Under the pieces are notes generated by a model that was given only the letters and a program-made list of their open reading frames with translations, had not been told where the DNA came from and searched no databases. Shown here piece by piece: positions 6,749 to 13,428 of a stretch of 14,956 nucleotides of DNA. Position numbers and translations under genes: made by a program. How positions within the stretch are numbered: the stretch's first letter is position 1; each line of letters opens with the position of its first letter. This stretch comes from Hyphomicrobiales bacterium (GTDB lineage Bacteria > Pseudomonadota > Alphaproteobacteria > Rhizobiales > Xanthobacteraceae): contig JACQDO010000418.1 of the NCBI GenBank assembly GCA_016201085.1, positions 1 to 14,956 on the forward strand. The letters run 5' to 3'.

Positions 6749-7630
6749 TCATCTCTCCTCCTTCAACGCCCGCTCCACCTTTTTCAATTCGTTGAGCGCC
6801 TTGCCTTTGACCTTGGGAAATTCGAGGTCGAGCGCCTCCAGTTCGCGCACCAGCGCGCCCGCCACCGCCAGCCGCGTGAACCATTTGCGGTCGGCCGGCA
6901 CCACGAACCAGGGCGCTTCAGGGGTACTGGTCTGCCGGATCATGTCCTCGTAGGCGGCCATGTATTTGTCCCACAGCTTGCGCTCGGCCACGTCGTCCAT
7001 CGAGAACTTCCAGCGCTTGGCCGGCTGCTCGATGCGGTCGAGGAAGCGCTTGCGCTGTTCCTCGCGCGAAACATTGAGGAAGAACTTGAGGATGCGCGTG
7101 CCGTTGCGGGCGAGGTGGCGCTCGAAAGCGCGGATGTCGTCGAAGCGCTTCCGCCAGATATCCTTGCCGAGGCAGTCCGGCGGCAGCTGCTGCCGCGCCA
7201 GATATTCGGCATGCACGCGCACGGTCAGCACTTCCTCGTAATGCGAGCGGTTGAAGATGCCGATGCGGCCGCGCGCCGGCAGCCGCGCTCCAATGCGCCA
7301 GAGGAAGTCGTGCGACAACTCCTCCGCGCTCGGCTGCTTGAACGAATGCACCTCGACCCCTTGCGGATTGAGGCCGCTCATCACGTGCTTGATCAGGCTG
7401 TCCTTGCCGGCGGCGTCCATGGCCTGCAGCACAATCAGCACCGACCGGCGGTCGCTGGCATAGAGCCGCTCCTGCAATTCGCCGAGCCGCGCGATGCCTT
7501 CGGCCAGCATGTCCTTGGCCTCGCGCTTGTCGATGCTCAGGCCGTTGCATGCGGCCGGATCGTGCGCCGACAGCCGGAATGTCTGCGGTTTATCGATGCG
7601 AAAGCGCTTGGCGATACTGGCGAGCGACAT
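6749..7630 (-). CDS. ppk2: Polyphosphate kinase 2 family protein (polyphosphate:nucleotide phosphotransferase)
   Basis: 293 residues, the normal size of single-domain PPK2 proteins, which transfer phosphate between polyphosphate and nucleoside mono- or diphosphates in the cytoplasm. The Walker A region is LQAMDAAGKDSLIKHVMSG (residues 69-87), followed by LNPQGVEVHSFKQPSAEELSHDFLWR, a PPK2 signature, and the Walker B/lid region GRIGIFNRSHYEEVL (121-135) with the basic lid residues. KFFLNVSREEQRKRFLDR and the C-terminal WFVVPADRKWFTRLAV stretch are also typical. Which nucleotide it prefers cannot be decided here; it resembles the PPK2-related subgroup with a long N-terminal extension. Ribosome binding site GGAG eight bases before ATG at 7630. 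It lies 21 bp behind the Nudix gene and is the last gene of the run. Confidence 0.95.
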   Translation of the reverse strand: MSLASIAKRFRIDKPQTFRLSAHDPAACNGLSIDKREAKDMLAEGIARLGELQERLYASDRRSVLIVLQAMDAAGKDSLIKHVMSGLNPQGVEVHSFKQPSAEELSHDFLWRIGARLPARGRIGIFNRSHYEEVLTVRVHAEYLARQQLPPDCLGKDIWRKRFDDIRAFERHLARNGTRILKFFLNVSREEQRKRFLDRIEQPAKRWKFSMDDVAERKLWDKYMAAYEDMIRQTSTPEAPWFVVPADRKWFTRLAVAGALVRELEALDLEFPKVKGKALNELKKVERALKEER

Positions 7631-7651
7631 GATGCGTCTCCTGCCGCAAGA

Positions 7652-8359
7652 CTATCCGCCGGCGAAGCGCCGCGCCAGGAAGGCGGTGACGAAGCGCCGC
7701 ATCTTCGGGTCGAAATCGCGCGCGCCGCGCACGATGCGGATGTCGCTGAGTTCGGGGGTTCTTTCGCTCTTGAGATAATCGAGCATGCGAGCCCGCAAGG
7801 CCTCGGCATTCTGGCGCGAGCGCAGCACCTTGATTTGGGCGATCAGCGCGCCGTCGACGACCGTGGTCCAGCCCGGTTCGGCAATGAATTCCGCCTGATC
7901 GAGTCCGGTCTCCTCCTTCAGCTCGCGCCGAACGCTGCCATCGAGATCGACGCGTCCGTCCACAAGATCGTCGGTGTCGGGCGTACCGCAAGGAAAATAG
8001 ATATGACCGGCATTGAGCGTATGCGCGCCCATGACGCCCAACAGAAATGCGCCATCGGCGGCAAGAATCGCCGCCGCACCAAAGCAATCGTGGATGGCCG
8101 CCGGCGGCGTGCCCCAATGTTGCCAGGCCGCGAAACTGGCATAGTCGGTTTCCAGATACTGTCCGCGAAACACACCGTCGACGATCGCCTGGCGATACAG
8201 CATCAGCACGCGGCCGTTCCACAGCGCCGGGTTCTTTTCGCACAGCGCGGCGAAACAGGCATCGATCTCGGCGCGCCGCTCGACCGCAAAGGCCCAGGGC
8301 TTCGGCACGAAGGAGAGCTCCAACCGGTCGACGCGATAGATCGTTGGCTCGCGATTCAT
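7652..8359 (-). CDS. Nudix hydrolase domain protein
   Basis: 235 residues. Nudix enzymes hydrolyse nucleoside diphosphates linked to another moiety. The central helix of the Nudix box is clear: REL-K-EETGL at residues 145-153, matching RExxEExGU, and the strand [19 protein letters not shown] before it fits the fold. The first half of the box is unusual: where the consensus has G-x5-E, this protein has an insertion, [19 protein letters not shown], and no glutamate at the expected place. The metal-binding glutamates of the helix (E146, E149, E150) are kept, so catalysis remains plausible. The N-terminal 90 residues have no recognised domain. Start codon overlaps the pdxY stop by ATGA (8356-8359). 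Substrate unknown; pairing with ppk2 suggests nucleotide metabolism, which is inference. Confidence 0.88.
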   Translation of the reverse strand: MNREPTIYRVDRLELSFVPKPWAFAVERRAEIDACFAALCEKNPALWNGRVLMLYRQAIVDGVFRGQYLETDYASFAAWQHWGTPPAAIHDCFGAAAILAADGAFLLGVMGAHTLNAGHIYFPCGTPDTDDLVDGRVDLDGSVRRELKEETGLDQAEFIAEPGWTTVVDGALIAQIKVLRSRQNAEALRARMLDYLKSERTPELSDIRIVRGARDFDPKMRRFVTAFLARRFAGG

Positions 8360-9204
8360 AGGAGTTCCGCTTCGAACACCCGGCTCGGCCTGACGATCTC
8401 GTCCTGCGCCGCCACCAGCTGGATTTCGCGCACGCCCATGTTCGCGGTCCTAGCTAACACGCCGAAGATGGCGGAAGCCGAGCGCGCCAGCGCCTCGTCG
8501 ACGCGGCCGTCGCCCAGATAATGCGCGAAGAACAGCGCGGCGATGGCGTCGCCCGCCCCGTTCACCATGAGCGGCAGCTTCGGCGTGCGCAGGCGGAAGC
8601 AGCCGGTCTCGTCCGAGGCTATCAGATCGATCGAGTCGGCCGGCGTTTCCGCCGTGTGCAGCGAGGTGACCAGCACCGCGCGCGGCCCGAGATCGTGCAG
8701 CGCTTTGACCGCGTCGCGCGCCTCGGCAAGCGTCGTGCTGGCGCGGCCGGACAGGTAATCCAGCTCGAACTGGTTGGGCGTGACTACGTCGGCGGCCGGC
8801 ACCGCTTTGTCGCGCAGGAATTCCGGCAGCCCGGCGCGCACGAATACGCCGCGGCCGACGTCGCCAATCACCGGATCGCAGCAGTAGCGCGCGGCCGGGT
8901 TGGCCTGCTTGACCGCCGCCACGGCGTCGAGGATGGCGTCGCCGACATCGGCGCCGCCCATGTAGCCGGACAGCACGCCGTCGCATTCGCTCAAAATGCC
9001 GCGCCGGGCGATGCCGGCGATAAGCTCGCGGATCAGCGCGGCGCCGAACGCCTGCCCGCGCCAGTCGCCGTAGCCGGTGTGGTTGGAGAACTGCACGGTG
9101 TGGATCGGCCACACCTCGACGCCCAGGCGCTGCAGCGGAAACACCGCGGCCGAGTTGCCGACGTGGCCGTAGGCGACGTGCGACTGGATGGAGAGCAGGT
9201 TCAT
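8356..9204 (-). CDS. pdxY: Pyridoxal kinase PdxY
   Basis: 282 residues, the usual length for PdxY, a cytoplasmic ribokinase-superfamily kinase that phosphorylates pyridoxal in the vitamin B6 salvage pathway. Characteristic stretches are [20 protein letters not shown] at the N-terminus, [19 protein letters not shown] (residues 32-50), [10 protein letters not shown] (75-84), CDPVIGD (109-115), [12 protein letters not shown] (142-153) and the anion-hole/catalytic motif NGAGDA with Asp219 as the base. Many PdxK/PdxY enzymes have GTGD here; GAGD is a common variant. The ATG at 9202-9204 lacks a strong ribosome binding site. It lies 58 bp after the GFA gene on the same strand and overlaps the Nudix gene by four bases, so it is probably co-transcribed at least with the downstream two genes. 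Confidence 0.95.
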   Translation of the reverse strand: MNLLSIQSHVAYGHVGNSAAVFPLQRLGVEVWPIHTVQFSNHTGYGDWRGQAFGAALIRELIAGIARRGILSECDGVLSGYMGGADVGDAILDAVAAVKQANPAARYCCDPVIGDVGRGVFVRAGLPEFLRDKAVPAADVVTPNQFELDYLSGRASTTLAEARDAVKALHDLGPRAVLVTSLHTAETPADSIDLIASDETGCFRLRTPKLPLMVNGAGDAIAALFFAHYLGDGRVDEALARSASAIFGVLARTANMGVREIQLVAAQDEIVRPSRVFEAELL

Positions 9205-9262
9205 GCGCCATCGCCATAGCGCAGAATGCCCAGCGATGGAATTCGGCCGCTTGGGCTTCGGC

Positions 9263-9673
9263 TCAGCCGGCCAGCCCCCCGGCCTTCTTCACCGTGTAAT
9301 CGTGCATCAAGTCCCACGGGTGCGCGCTGGCGGTGAACAAATCCATGGCGGGCTTGAACAGCGCCGGATCGTCGAGGCTCGCCGCATGAAAGCCGATGAG
9401 GTTGGGCACCGCGTCAAGCTTCACGCTCAGCGGACTGCCGCAGTCCGGACAAAAGCCGCGTTCGATTGGCTTGCCGCTGCCGCCGACGACTTTGTGATAG
9501 CGGGGCTCGCCCTTGAGCGCGACCGCCGCCTTCGCAAACAGGACGAAGGCGGCATAGGCGCTGCCGGTCGCACGCTGGCAATCGCGGCAATGACAATTGA
9601 GCATCACCGAGGGTTCGCCCTCGCAGGTGTAACGAATGGCGCCGCAGGCGCACCCGCCCGACCACCGGGCCAT
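9263..9673 (-). CDS. GFA (CENP-V/GFA) family zinc-binding protein
   Basis: 136 residues, the whole length of a single GFA domain. The zinc ligands are all present: C8 and C10 ([10 protein letters not shown]), C27, C29 and C32 ([12 protein letters not shown]) and C75 and C78 (FCPDCGSPL). The family is named for glutathione-dependent formaldehyde-activating enzyme of Paracoccus, but most members, probably including this one, have no proven reaction, so a function in thiol or aldehyde chemistry is only a family guess. GAGG about nine bases before the ATG. It begins 15 bp after the stop of the ABC substrate-binding protein gene, which suggests co-transcription with it. Confidence 0.93.
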   Translation of the reverse strand: MARWSGGCACGAIRYTCEGEPSVMLNCHCRDCQRATGSAYAAFVLFAKAAVALKGEPRYHKVVGGSGKPIERGFCPDCGSPLSVKLDAVPNLIGFHAASLDDPALFKPAMDLFTASAHPWDLMHDYTVKKAGGLAG

Positions 9674-9688
9674 TGCCGTCGCCTCGAC

Positions 9689-10702
9689 TCACATCCCCTT
9701 GCCGGCCGCGTCGACGTATTTGTTGGTGTAGGTCTTCGACAGGTCGATATTGGCCTTGGCCACGTCGGGCGAGGACTGCGCGAACACCGCCAGCACCGCC
9801 GCGGCGCCCTTGGGGTCCATGCGGCCGGTCTGCGAATACATCGGCAGCGTATTCTTGAGCGCGGCGACGTAGAGCGCCTTGTCCTTGCCGACCAAGGCCG
9901 GCGGCATCTTGTCGGCGATCTCCTCGGCGGTGTGCGAATGGATCCATTTCAGCGTGGCGATGATGGCATTGGTCATGCCCTGCACTTCCTTCTCGTGCGC
10001 GGCGATCCAGTCGGCCTTGGTGTAGAGCGCGCCGCCGGGATATTCGCCGCCGAACACGGCCAGCGTATCCTTCTGCGAGCGGGTATCGCTGAGGATCTTG
10101 AGGTCCTTGTCCTTGCCTTGCAGCACGGTGACCGCCGGATCGAGCATGATGGCGGCGTCGATGGTGCCCTGCTCCATGGCGGCGATCGCGGTGGCCCCTA
10201 AGCCTACGCCGATGACGCCGACCGAATTCGGATCGACGCCGTTCTTGCTCAGCGTGTATTTGAGAAAGAAGTCGGTGGAGGAGCCGGGCGCCGAAACGCC
10301 GATCTTCTTGTCCTTGAGGTCCTTGATCGATTTGATCTCGGCCGCGTGCTTGGGCGAGACCACCAGCGCGAAACCGGGGAAGCGGTCATAGACCACGAAG
10401 GACTGCAAATGTTGGCCCTTGGCGGCGAGATTGACGCAATGGTCGAAATAGCCCGACACCACGTCGGCGCTGCCGCCCATCACCGCCTTGAGCGCATCGG
10501 AGCCGCCCTTGAACTCGACCACCTCGACATTGACGCCGGCCTTCTCGAACTCGCCGAGCTGCTTGGCCAGCATGGTCGGCAGATAGCACAGGCAGCTGGC
10601 GCCGCCGATGGCGAGCGTGACCTTGGCCTGCGCGAGCGCGAGGCCGGACGACAGCAGCAGCGCGGCAAGCGTCGCGGCAATCCGCGGGATGATGGTGGGC
10701 AT
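9689..10702 (-). CDS. ABC transporter periplasmic substrate-binding protein (nitrate/sulfonate/taurine-type)
   Basis: 337 residues. Residues 1-24 (MPTIIPRIAATLAALLLSSG, then LALAQA) are a signal peptide, so it acts in the periplasm. The mature part matches the SsuA/TauA/NrtA/THI5-like fold: YLPTMLAKQLGEFEKAG near the N-terminus, FKGGSDALKAVMGGSADVVSG, the hinge segment SIKDLKDKKIGVSAPGSSTD, and EQGTIDAAIMLDPAV. The ligand cannot be told from sequence; sulfonates, nitrate-like anions or pyrimidine-type compounds are possible. The start at 10700-10702 is chosen for GGAGG eight bases upstream and because it begins the signal peptide; a start 11 codons earlier is less likely. It belongs with the permease and ATPase upstream but is separated from them by the SnoaL-like gene. 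Confidence 0.92.
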   Translation of the reverse strand: MPTIIPRIAATLAALLLSSGLALAQAKVTLAIGGASCLCYLPTMLAKQLGEFEKAGVNVEVVEFKGGSDALKAVMGGSADVVSGYFDHCVNLAAKGQHLQSFVVYDRFPGFALVVSPKHAAEIKSIKDLKDKKIGVSAPGSSTDFFLKYTLSKNGVDPNSVGVIGVGLGATAIAAMEQGTIDAAIMLDPAVTVLQGKDKDLKILSDTRSQKDTLAVFGGEYPGGALYTKADWIAAHEKEVQGMTNAIIATLKWIHSHTAEEIADKMPPALVGKDKALYVAALKNTLPMYSQTGRMDPKGAAAVLAVFAQSSPDVAKANIDLSKTYTNKYVDAAGKGM

Positions 10703-10846
10703 GGCGTTCCTCCCTGTTGGCATTGGCTTTTGCACAGCCAGTTCGGCCGCAACGATAGGCCAACGCGGGCATGCTGCCTAGGGCCGGCTCTCGCCCGCCT
10801 GCGACCGCATATCGGCAGGGAGCCGAACGGCCTTGGCGTCGCGGCG

Positions 10847-11365
10847 TTACTTCGGCTCGGCCTTCTTCGGCTGCGCCGACGAGTGGTGATGCGAGATCAG
10901 CCAGCGTCGCAGGTCCTGCTTATAGGTGTAGACGTAGGTGTAGCGGGCCGGCTTGTCCACGCGCCCGGGCCCCTCGTTCACCGTGAAGGTATAGAGCCCA
11001 GCGACAACGCCCATGTTGCAGTTGGCGGGAATAATGGCGCGGGTGTCGATGCGTCCGACCGGATGCTGCTCGAGGAAATGGACGAAGTACCCGCGGATCT
11101 GGCTGCTGCCGATCAGCGGTCCGTTCTCGAACGTCGGCAGCAGGACCGCGTCCGGCGTGTAAGTCCGCACCACCGCGTCGGGGTTCTGTTGCAGCGTTTT
11201 GTTCCATTCCTCGAACAGCGCCTTGGCCACCGCTTCCGTCATTTGCTGGCATCTGACCGCCTTCGGCGCCCTCGACCATGCCTCTGGCGCATTGGCCAAG
11301 ACGGCAACAAAGGCAACGGCGGCGATGGCATAACCGCGCACGTACATTCGAGCAGAGTGTTTCAT
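10847..11365 (-). CDS. Exported SnoaL/DUF4440-like (SgcJ/EcaC, CaMKII-association-like) protein
   Basis: 172 residues. The first ~35 residues contain a signal peptide (MKHSARMYVRGYAIAAVAFV, then AVLANAPEAWSRA), so it is probably periplasmic. The rest reads as a cone-shaped SnoaL-like domain: an N-terminal helix with FEEWNKTLQQNPDAVVRTY, TPDAVLLPTFENGPLIGSSQ, IRGYFVHFLEQ and the closing strand pair RYTYVYTYKQDLRRWLISHHHSS. This is the SgcJ/EcaC and CaMKII-association-domain group; members are mostly uncharacterised and ligand-binding is only presumed. GGAGG nine bases before the ATG at 11363-11365 fixes the start. It lies between the permease and the binding protein of an ABC system, 127 and 144 bp from its neighbours, so it may be separately expressed. 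Confidence 0.82.
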   Translation of the reverse strand: MKHSARMYVRGYAIAAVAFVAVLANAPEAWSRAPKAVRCQQMTEAVAKALFEEWNKTLQQNPDAVVRTYTPDAVLLPTFENGPLIGSSQIRGYFVHFLEQHPVGRIDTRAIIPANCNMGVVAGLYTFTVNEGPGRVDKPARYTYVYTYKQDLRRWLISHHHSSAQPKKAEPK

Positions 11366-11433
11366 GGCAACGGTCCTCCCTGGCCGAGTAGCCAATTGGC
11401 CGACCGGCTTGCTGCCGGCGACGGCTAGGTCTG

Positions 11434-11462
11434 AGGATACCGTGATTTAAAAACCGCTACAA
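11434..11462 (-). promoter_or_regulatory. Possible sigma-70-type promoter before the SnoaL-like gene
   Basis: On the minus strand TTGTAG (11462-11457) and TATCCT (11439-11434) are separated by 17 bases in an unusually AT-rich patch (GTTTTTAAATCA). Matches to the consensus are partial (3 of 6 and 4 of 6), so this is a weak prediction. Confidence 0.3.
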
Positions 11463-11492
11463 CCGATGCGAGTGTGCCGGCCGACCGCTCGC

Positions 11493-12284
11493 TCACGGCC
11501 TCGCCTCGCCCACCTCCGGCCGCCAGACCAACAGCCGCTTCTCGATCAGGCTGACGATAGTGTCGATCGCGATCACGAAGGCGGCCAGCACGAACATGCC
11601 GGCGAACACGCCGGCGACGTCGAACACGCCCTCCGCCTGCTGAATCAGGTAGCCGAGGCCCGCCGCCGAGCCGAGATACTCACCCACCACCGCGCCCACC
11701 ACGGCGAAGCCGACCGAGGTGTGCAGCGAGGAGAACATCCAGCTAAGCGCCGACGGCCAATAGACGTGGCGCATCAACTGGCGCTCGCTCATGCCCAGCA
11801 TGCGCGCATTGGCGAGCACGGTGGGCGAGACTTCCTTGACGCCCTGATAGACGTTGAAGAATACGATGAAGAACACCAGCGTGACGCCGAGCGCCACCTT
11901 CGACCAGATGCCCAAGCCCAGCCACAGCGTGAAGATCGGCGCCAGCACCACGCGCGGCAGCGCGTTGACCATCTTGACGTAAGGATCGAACACCGCGGCG
12001 GTGCGCGGCTGGCGCGCGAACCAGAAACCTACCAACACGCCGCCGATCGAGCCGAGCACGAAAGCGAGGATCGATTCGATCAGCGTCACCCACAGATGCT
12101 TCCAGATCACGCCACCGGCGAACCAGTCGATGACTTGCGCCGCGACATCGACCGGATTGGAGAAGAAAAACGGCGGCAGCAGGATGCGGCCGAACACCGG
12201 ATAGCTGCTGAGCGCGTACCAAAGCGCGATCGACACGACGGCGACCAGGATTTGCAAGACGATGAGATTGAATCGCCTCATCAT
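11493..12284 (-). CDS. ABC transporter permease (SsuC/TauC/NrtB type)
   Basis: 263 residues with about six membrane segments, beginning MMRRFNLIVLQILVAVVSIA. It is the inner-membrane channel of an uptake ABC transporter. The cytoplasmic coupling loop that contacts the ATPase is clear: NARMLGMSERQLMRHVYWPS (about residues 175-195) followed by ALSWMFSSLHTSVGFA. Other family stretches are VNALPRVVLAPIFTLWLGLG and VVGAVVGEYLGSAAGLGYLI. The start is put at 12282-12284, with GAGGGGA five bases upstream; a longer reading runs through a palindromic repeat and gives the typical spurious PLPQGERG peptide, so it was rejected. Its ATPase partner lies 200 bp upstream and the binding protein lies two genes downstream. 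Confidence 0.94.
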   Translation of the reverse strand: MMRRFNLIVLQILVAVVSIALWYALSSYPVFGRILLPPFFFSNPVDVAAQVIDWFAGGVIWKHLWVTLIESILAFVLGSIGGVLVGFWFARQPRTAAVFDPYVKMVNALPRVVLAPIFTLWLGLGIWSKVALGVTLVFFIVFFNVYQGVKEVSPTVLANARMLGMSERQLMRHVYWPSALSWMFSSLHTSVGFAVVGAVVGEYLGSAAGLGYLIQQAEGVFDVAGVFAGMFVLAAFVIAIDTIVSLIEKRLLVWRPEVGEARP

Positions 12285-12294
12285 GGCATCCCCT

Positions 12295-12454
12295 CTTCCC
12301 CTCTCCCCTTGTGGGAGAGGGTGCGCGAGTGGAGGCGAAGCCAAACGAGCGCGGGTGAGGGATCGGTGATTGACGCAAAAATTGACCCCTCTCCCGGATC
12401 GCGCTCGGATTCCCTCCGCGCGATCCGCCCTCGCCCACAAGGGGAGAGGGGAAG
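12295..12454. repeat. 160-bp palindromic intergenic repeat with 27-bp inverted ends
   Basis: The ends 12295-12321 and 12428-12454 are inverted copies of each other with one mismatch in 27. Inside, CGGATCGCGC (12395-12404) pairs perfectly with GCGCGATCCG (12418-12427). The C/T-rich end with CCCCTCTCCCCTTGTGGGAG is a widely dispersed intergenic sequence in Bradyrhizobium-like genomes, as known from the spurious PLPQGERG peptides it produces. No transposase gene is inside, and no clear target-site duplication was found. It fills most of the gap between the ATPase and permease genes. Confidence 0.8.
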
Positions 12455-12483
12455 CGTACCTATTGCAGCCCATGCGACCATCA

Positions 12484-13290
12484 TCACGCCCCCTCCGTCT
12501 GCGCGTAGCCCTTAATCACCTCGGCCTTGAGCATGTGCCAGATGTCGCGGTGTAGATCGTGGAAGGCAGGATCGAGCTTCACTTCCGAAATATCGCGCGG
12601 GCGCGCCAGTGGCACCTTCCAGTCGCCGATCACGCGCGCCGCCGGTCCCGCCGACATAATGACGACGCGGTCGCTGAGCGCAATCGCCTCCTCCAGGTCG
12701 TGGGTGACGAACAGCACCGCCTTGCGGTCGGCGTTCCACAAATCGAGCAGCAGGTTGCCCATGATCTGCCGGGTCTGCGCGTCGAGCGGGCCAAACGGCT
12801 CGTCCATCAGCAGGATCTTGGGATCGCGGATCAACACCTGCGCCAGCCCGACGCGCTTGCGCTGGCCGCCGGACAGCATGTGCGGATAGCGGTCGCCGAA
12901 GCTACCCAAGCCCACGCGCGTCAGCCACTGTTGCGCCCGCGCGCGCGCCTCAGCCTGCGGCGTGCCCGCGGTCTCCAGCCCGATGGCGACATTCTCCAGC
13001 GCGGTCTTCCAGGGAAACAGCGCGTCGGCCTGGAACAGGTAGCCGGCCTGGCGGTTGAGCGCGGTGAGCGGCGCTCCGAAAATATCGACGCGGCCGGCGG
13101 CCGGCGCCAGCAACCCTGCGGCAATATTGAGCAGCGTGGATTTGCCGCAGCCGGTCGGCCCCACGATGGCGACGAATTCGCCGTCGGCGACAGTGAGCGT
13201 GGCGCGCTCGACCGCGGTATAGACGCCGCCGCCGGCGAGCCGGAACGCGACGTCGACGCCGGTCAGCGCCACTGCGGCCAAATCACTCAT
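12484..13290 (-). CDS. ABC transporter ATP-binding protein (SsuB/TauB/NrtD type)
   Basis: 268 residues. The complete nucleotide-binding domain is present: Walker A GPTGCGKST (residues 44-52), Q-loop Gln87 in YLFQADALFPW, signature LSGGQRKRV (139-147), Walker B ILLMDEP (159-165), D-loop GPLD and H-loop His197 in FVTHDLEEAIALSD. The LFPWKTALENVAIGLE stretch is typical for nitrate/sulfonate/taurine importers. It powers the permease encoded next downstream. The start at 13288-13290 has GGGGAACGGC before it; a frame 67 codons longer is open but has no domain content and crosses the divergent intergenic region, so it was not used. First gene of the minus-strand run; its promoter should lie in 13291-13428. 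Confidence 0.95.
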   Translation of the reverse strand: MSDLAAVALTGVDVAFRLAGGGVYTAVERATLTVADGEFVAIVGPTGCGKSTLLNIAAGLLAPAAGRVDIFGAPLTALNRQAGYLFQADALFPWKTALENVAIGLETAGTPQAEARARAQQWLTRVGLGSFGDRYPHMLSGGQRKRVGLAQVLIRDPKILLMDEPFGPLDAQTRQIMGNLLLDLWNADRKAVLFVTHDLEEAIALSDRVVIMSAGPAARVIGDWKVPLARPRDISEVKLDPAFHDLHRDIWHMLKAEVIKGYAQTEGA

Positions 13291-13428
13291 GCCGTTCCCC
13301 ACTCCGGCGGGCAAATTAGAGGGAATTCGCGCTGACGGAAAGCTTGTCGCGGACGCGGCGCGGTGCGATGTAGCGCGCTGCCCGCCGCATCCGGGACACG
13401 AGCCTACCCTCATGCCATCATTGGCGCG
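13291..13428. promoter_or_regulatory. Divergent intergenic region between two ABC transporter genes
   Basis: 138 bp between the minus-strand ATPase gene and the plus-strand permease/binding-protein fusion must hold both promoters if the genes are transcribed from here. No clear -35/-10 pair, operator or hairpin was recognised by eye. A 6-codon frame, ATG at 13412-13414 to TGA at 13430-13432, overlaps the fusion gene start by ATGA. Confidence 0.4.

Noticed and set aside
6665..8521. 618-codon open frame on the plus strand
   Set aside because: It runs antisense to ppk2, the Nudix gene and part of pdxY, all of which have clear domains. The translation is rich in His/Arg/Ala with no domain, as expected for an antisense frame in GC-rich DNA.
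12285..12473. 63-codon N-terminal extension of the ABC permease
   Set aside because: The extension translates the palindromic repeat (PLPQGERG-type peptide) and has no transport-related features; a good ribosome binding site precedes the shorter start.
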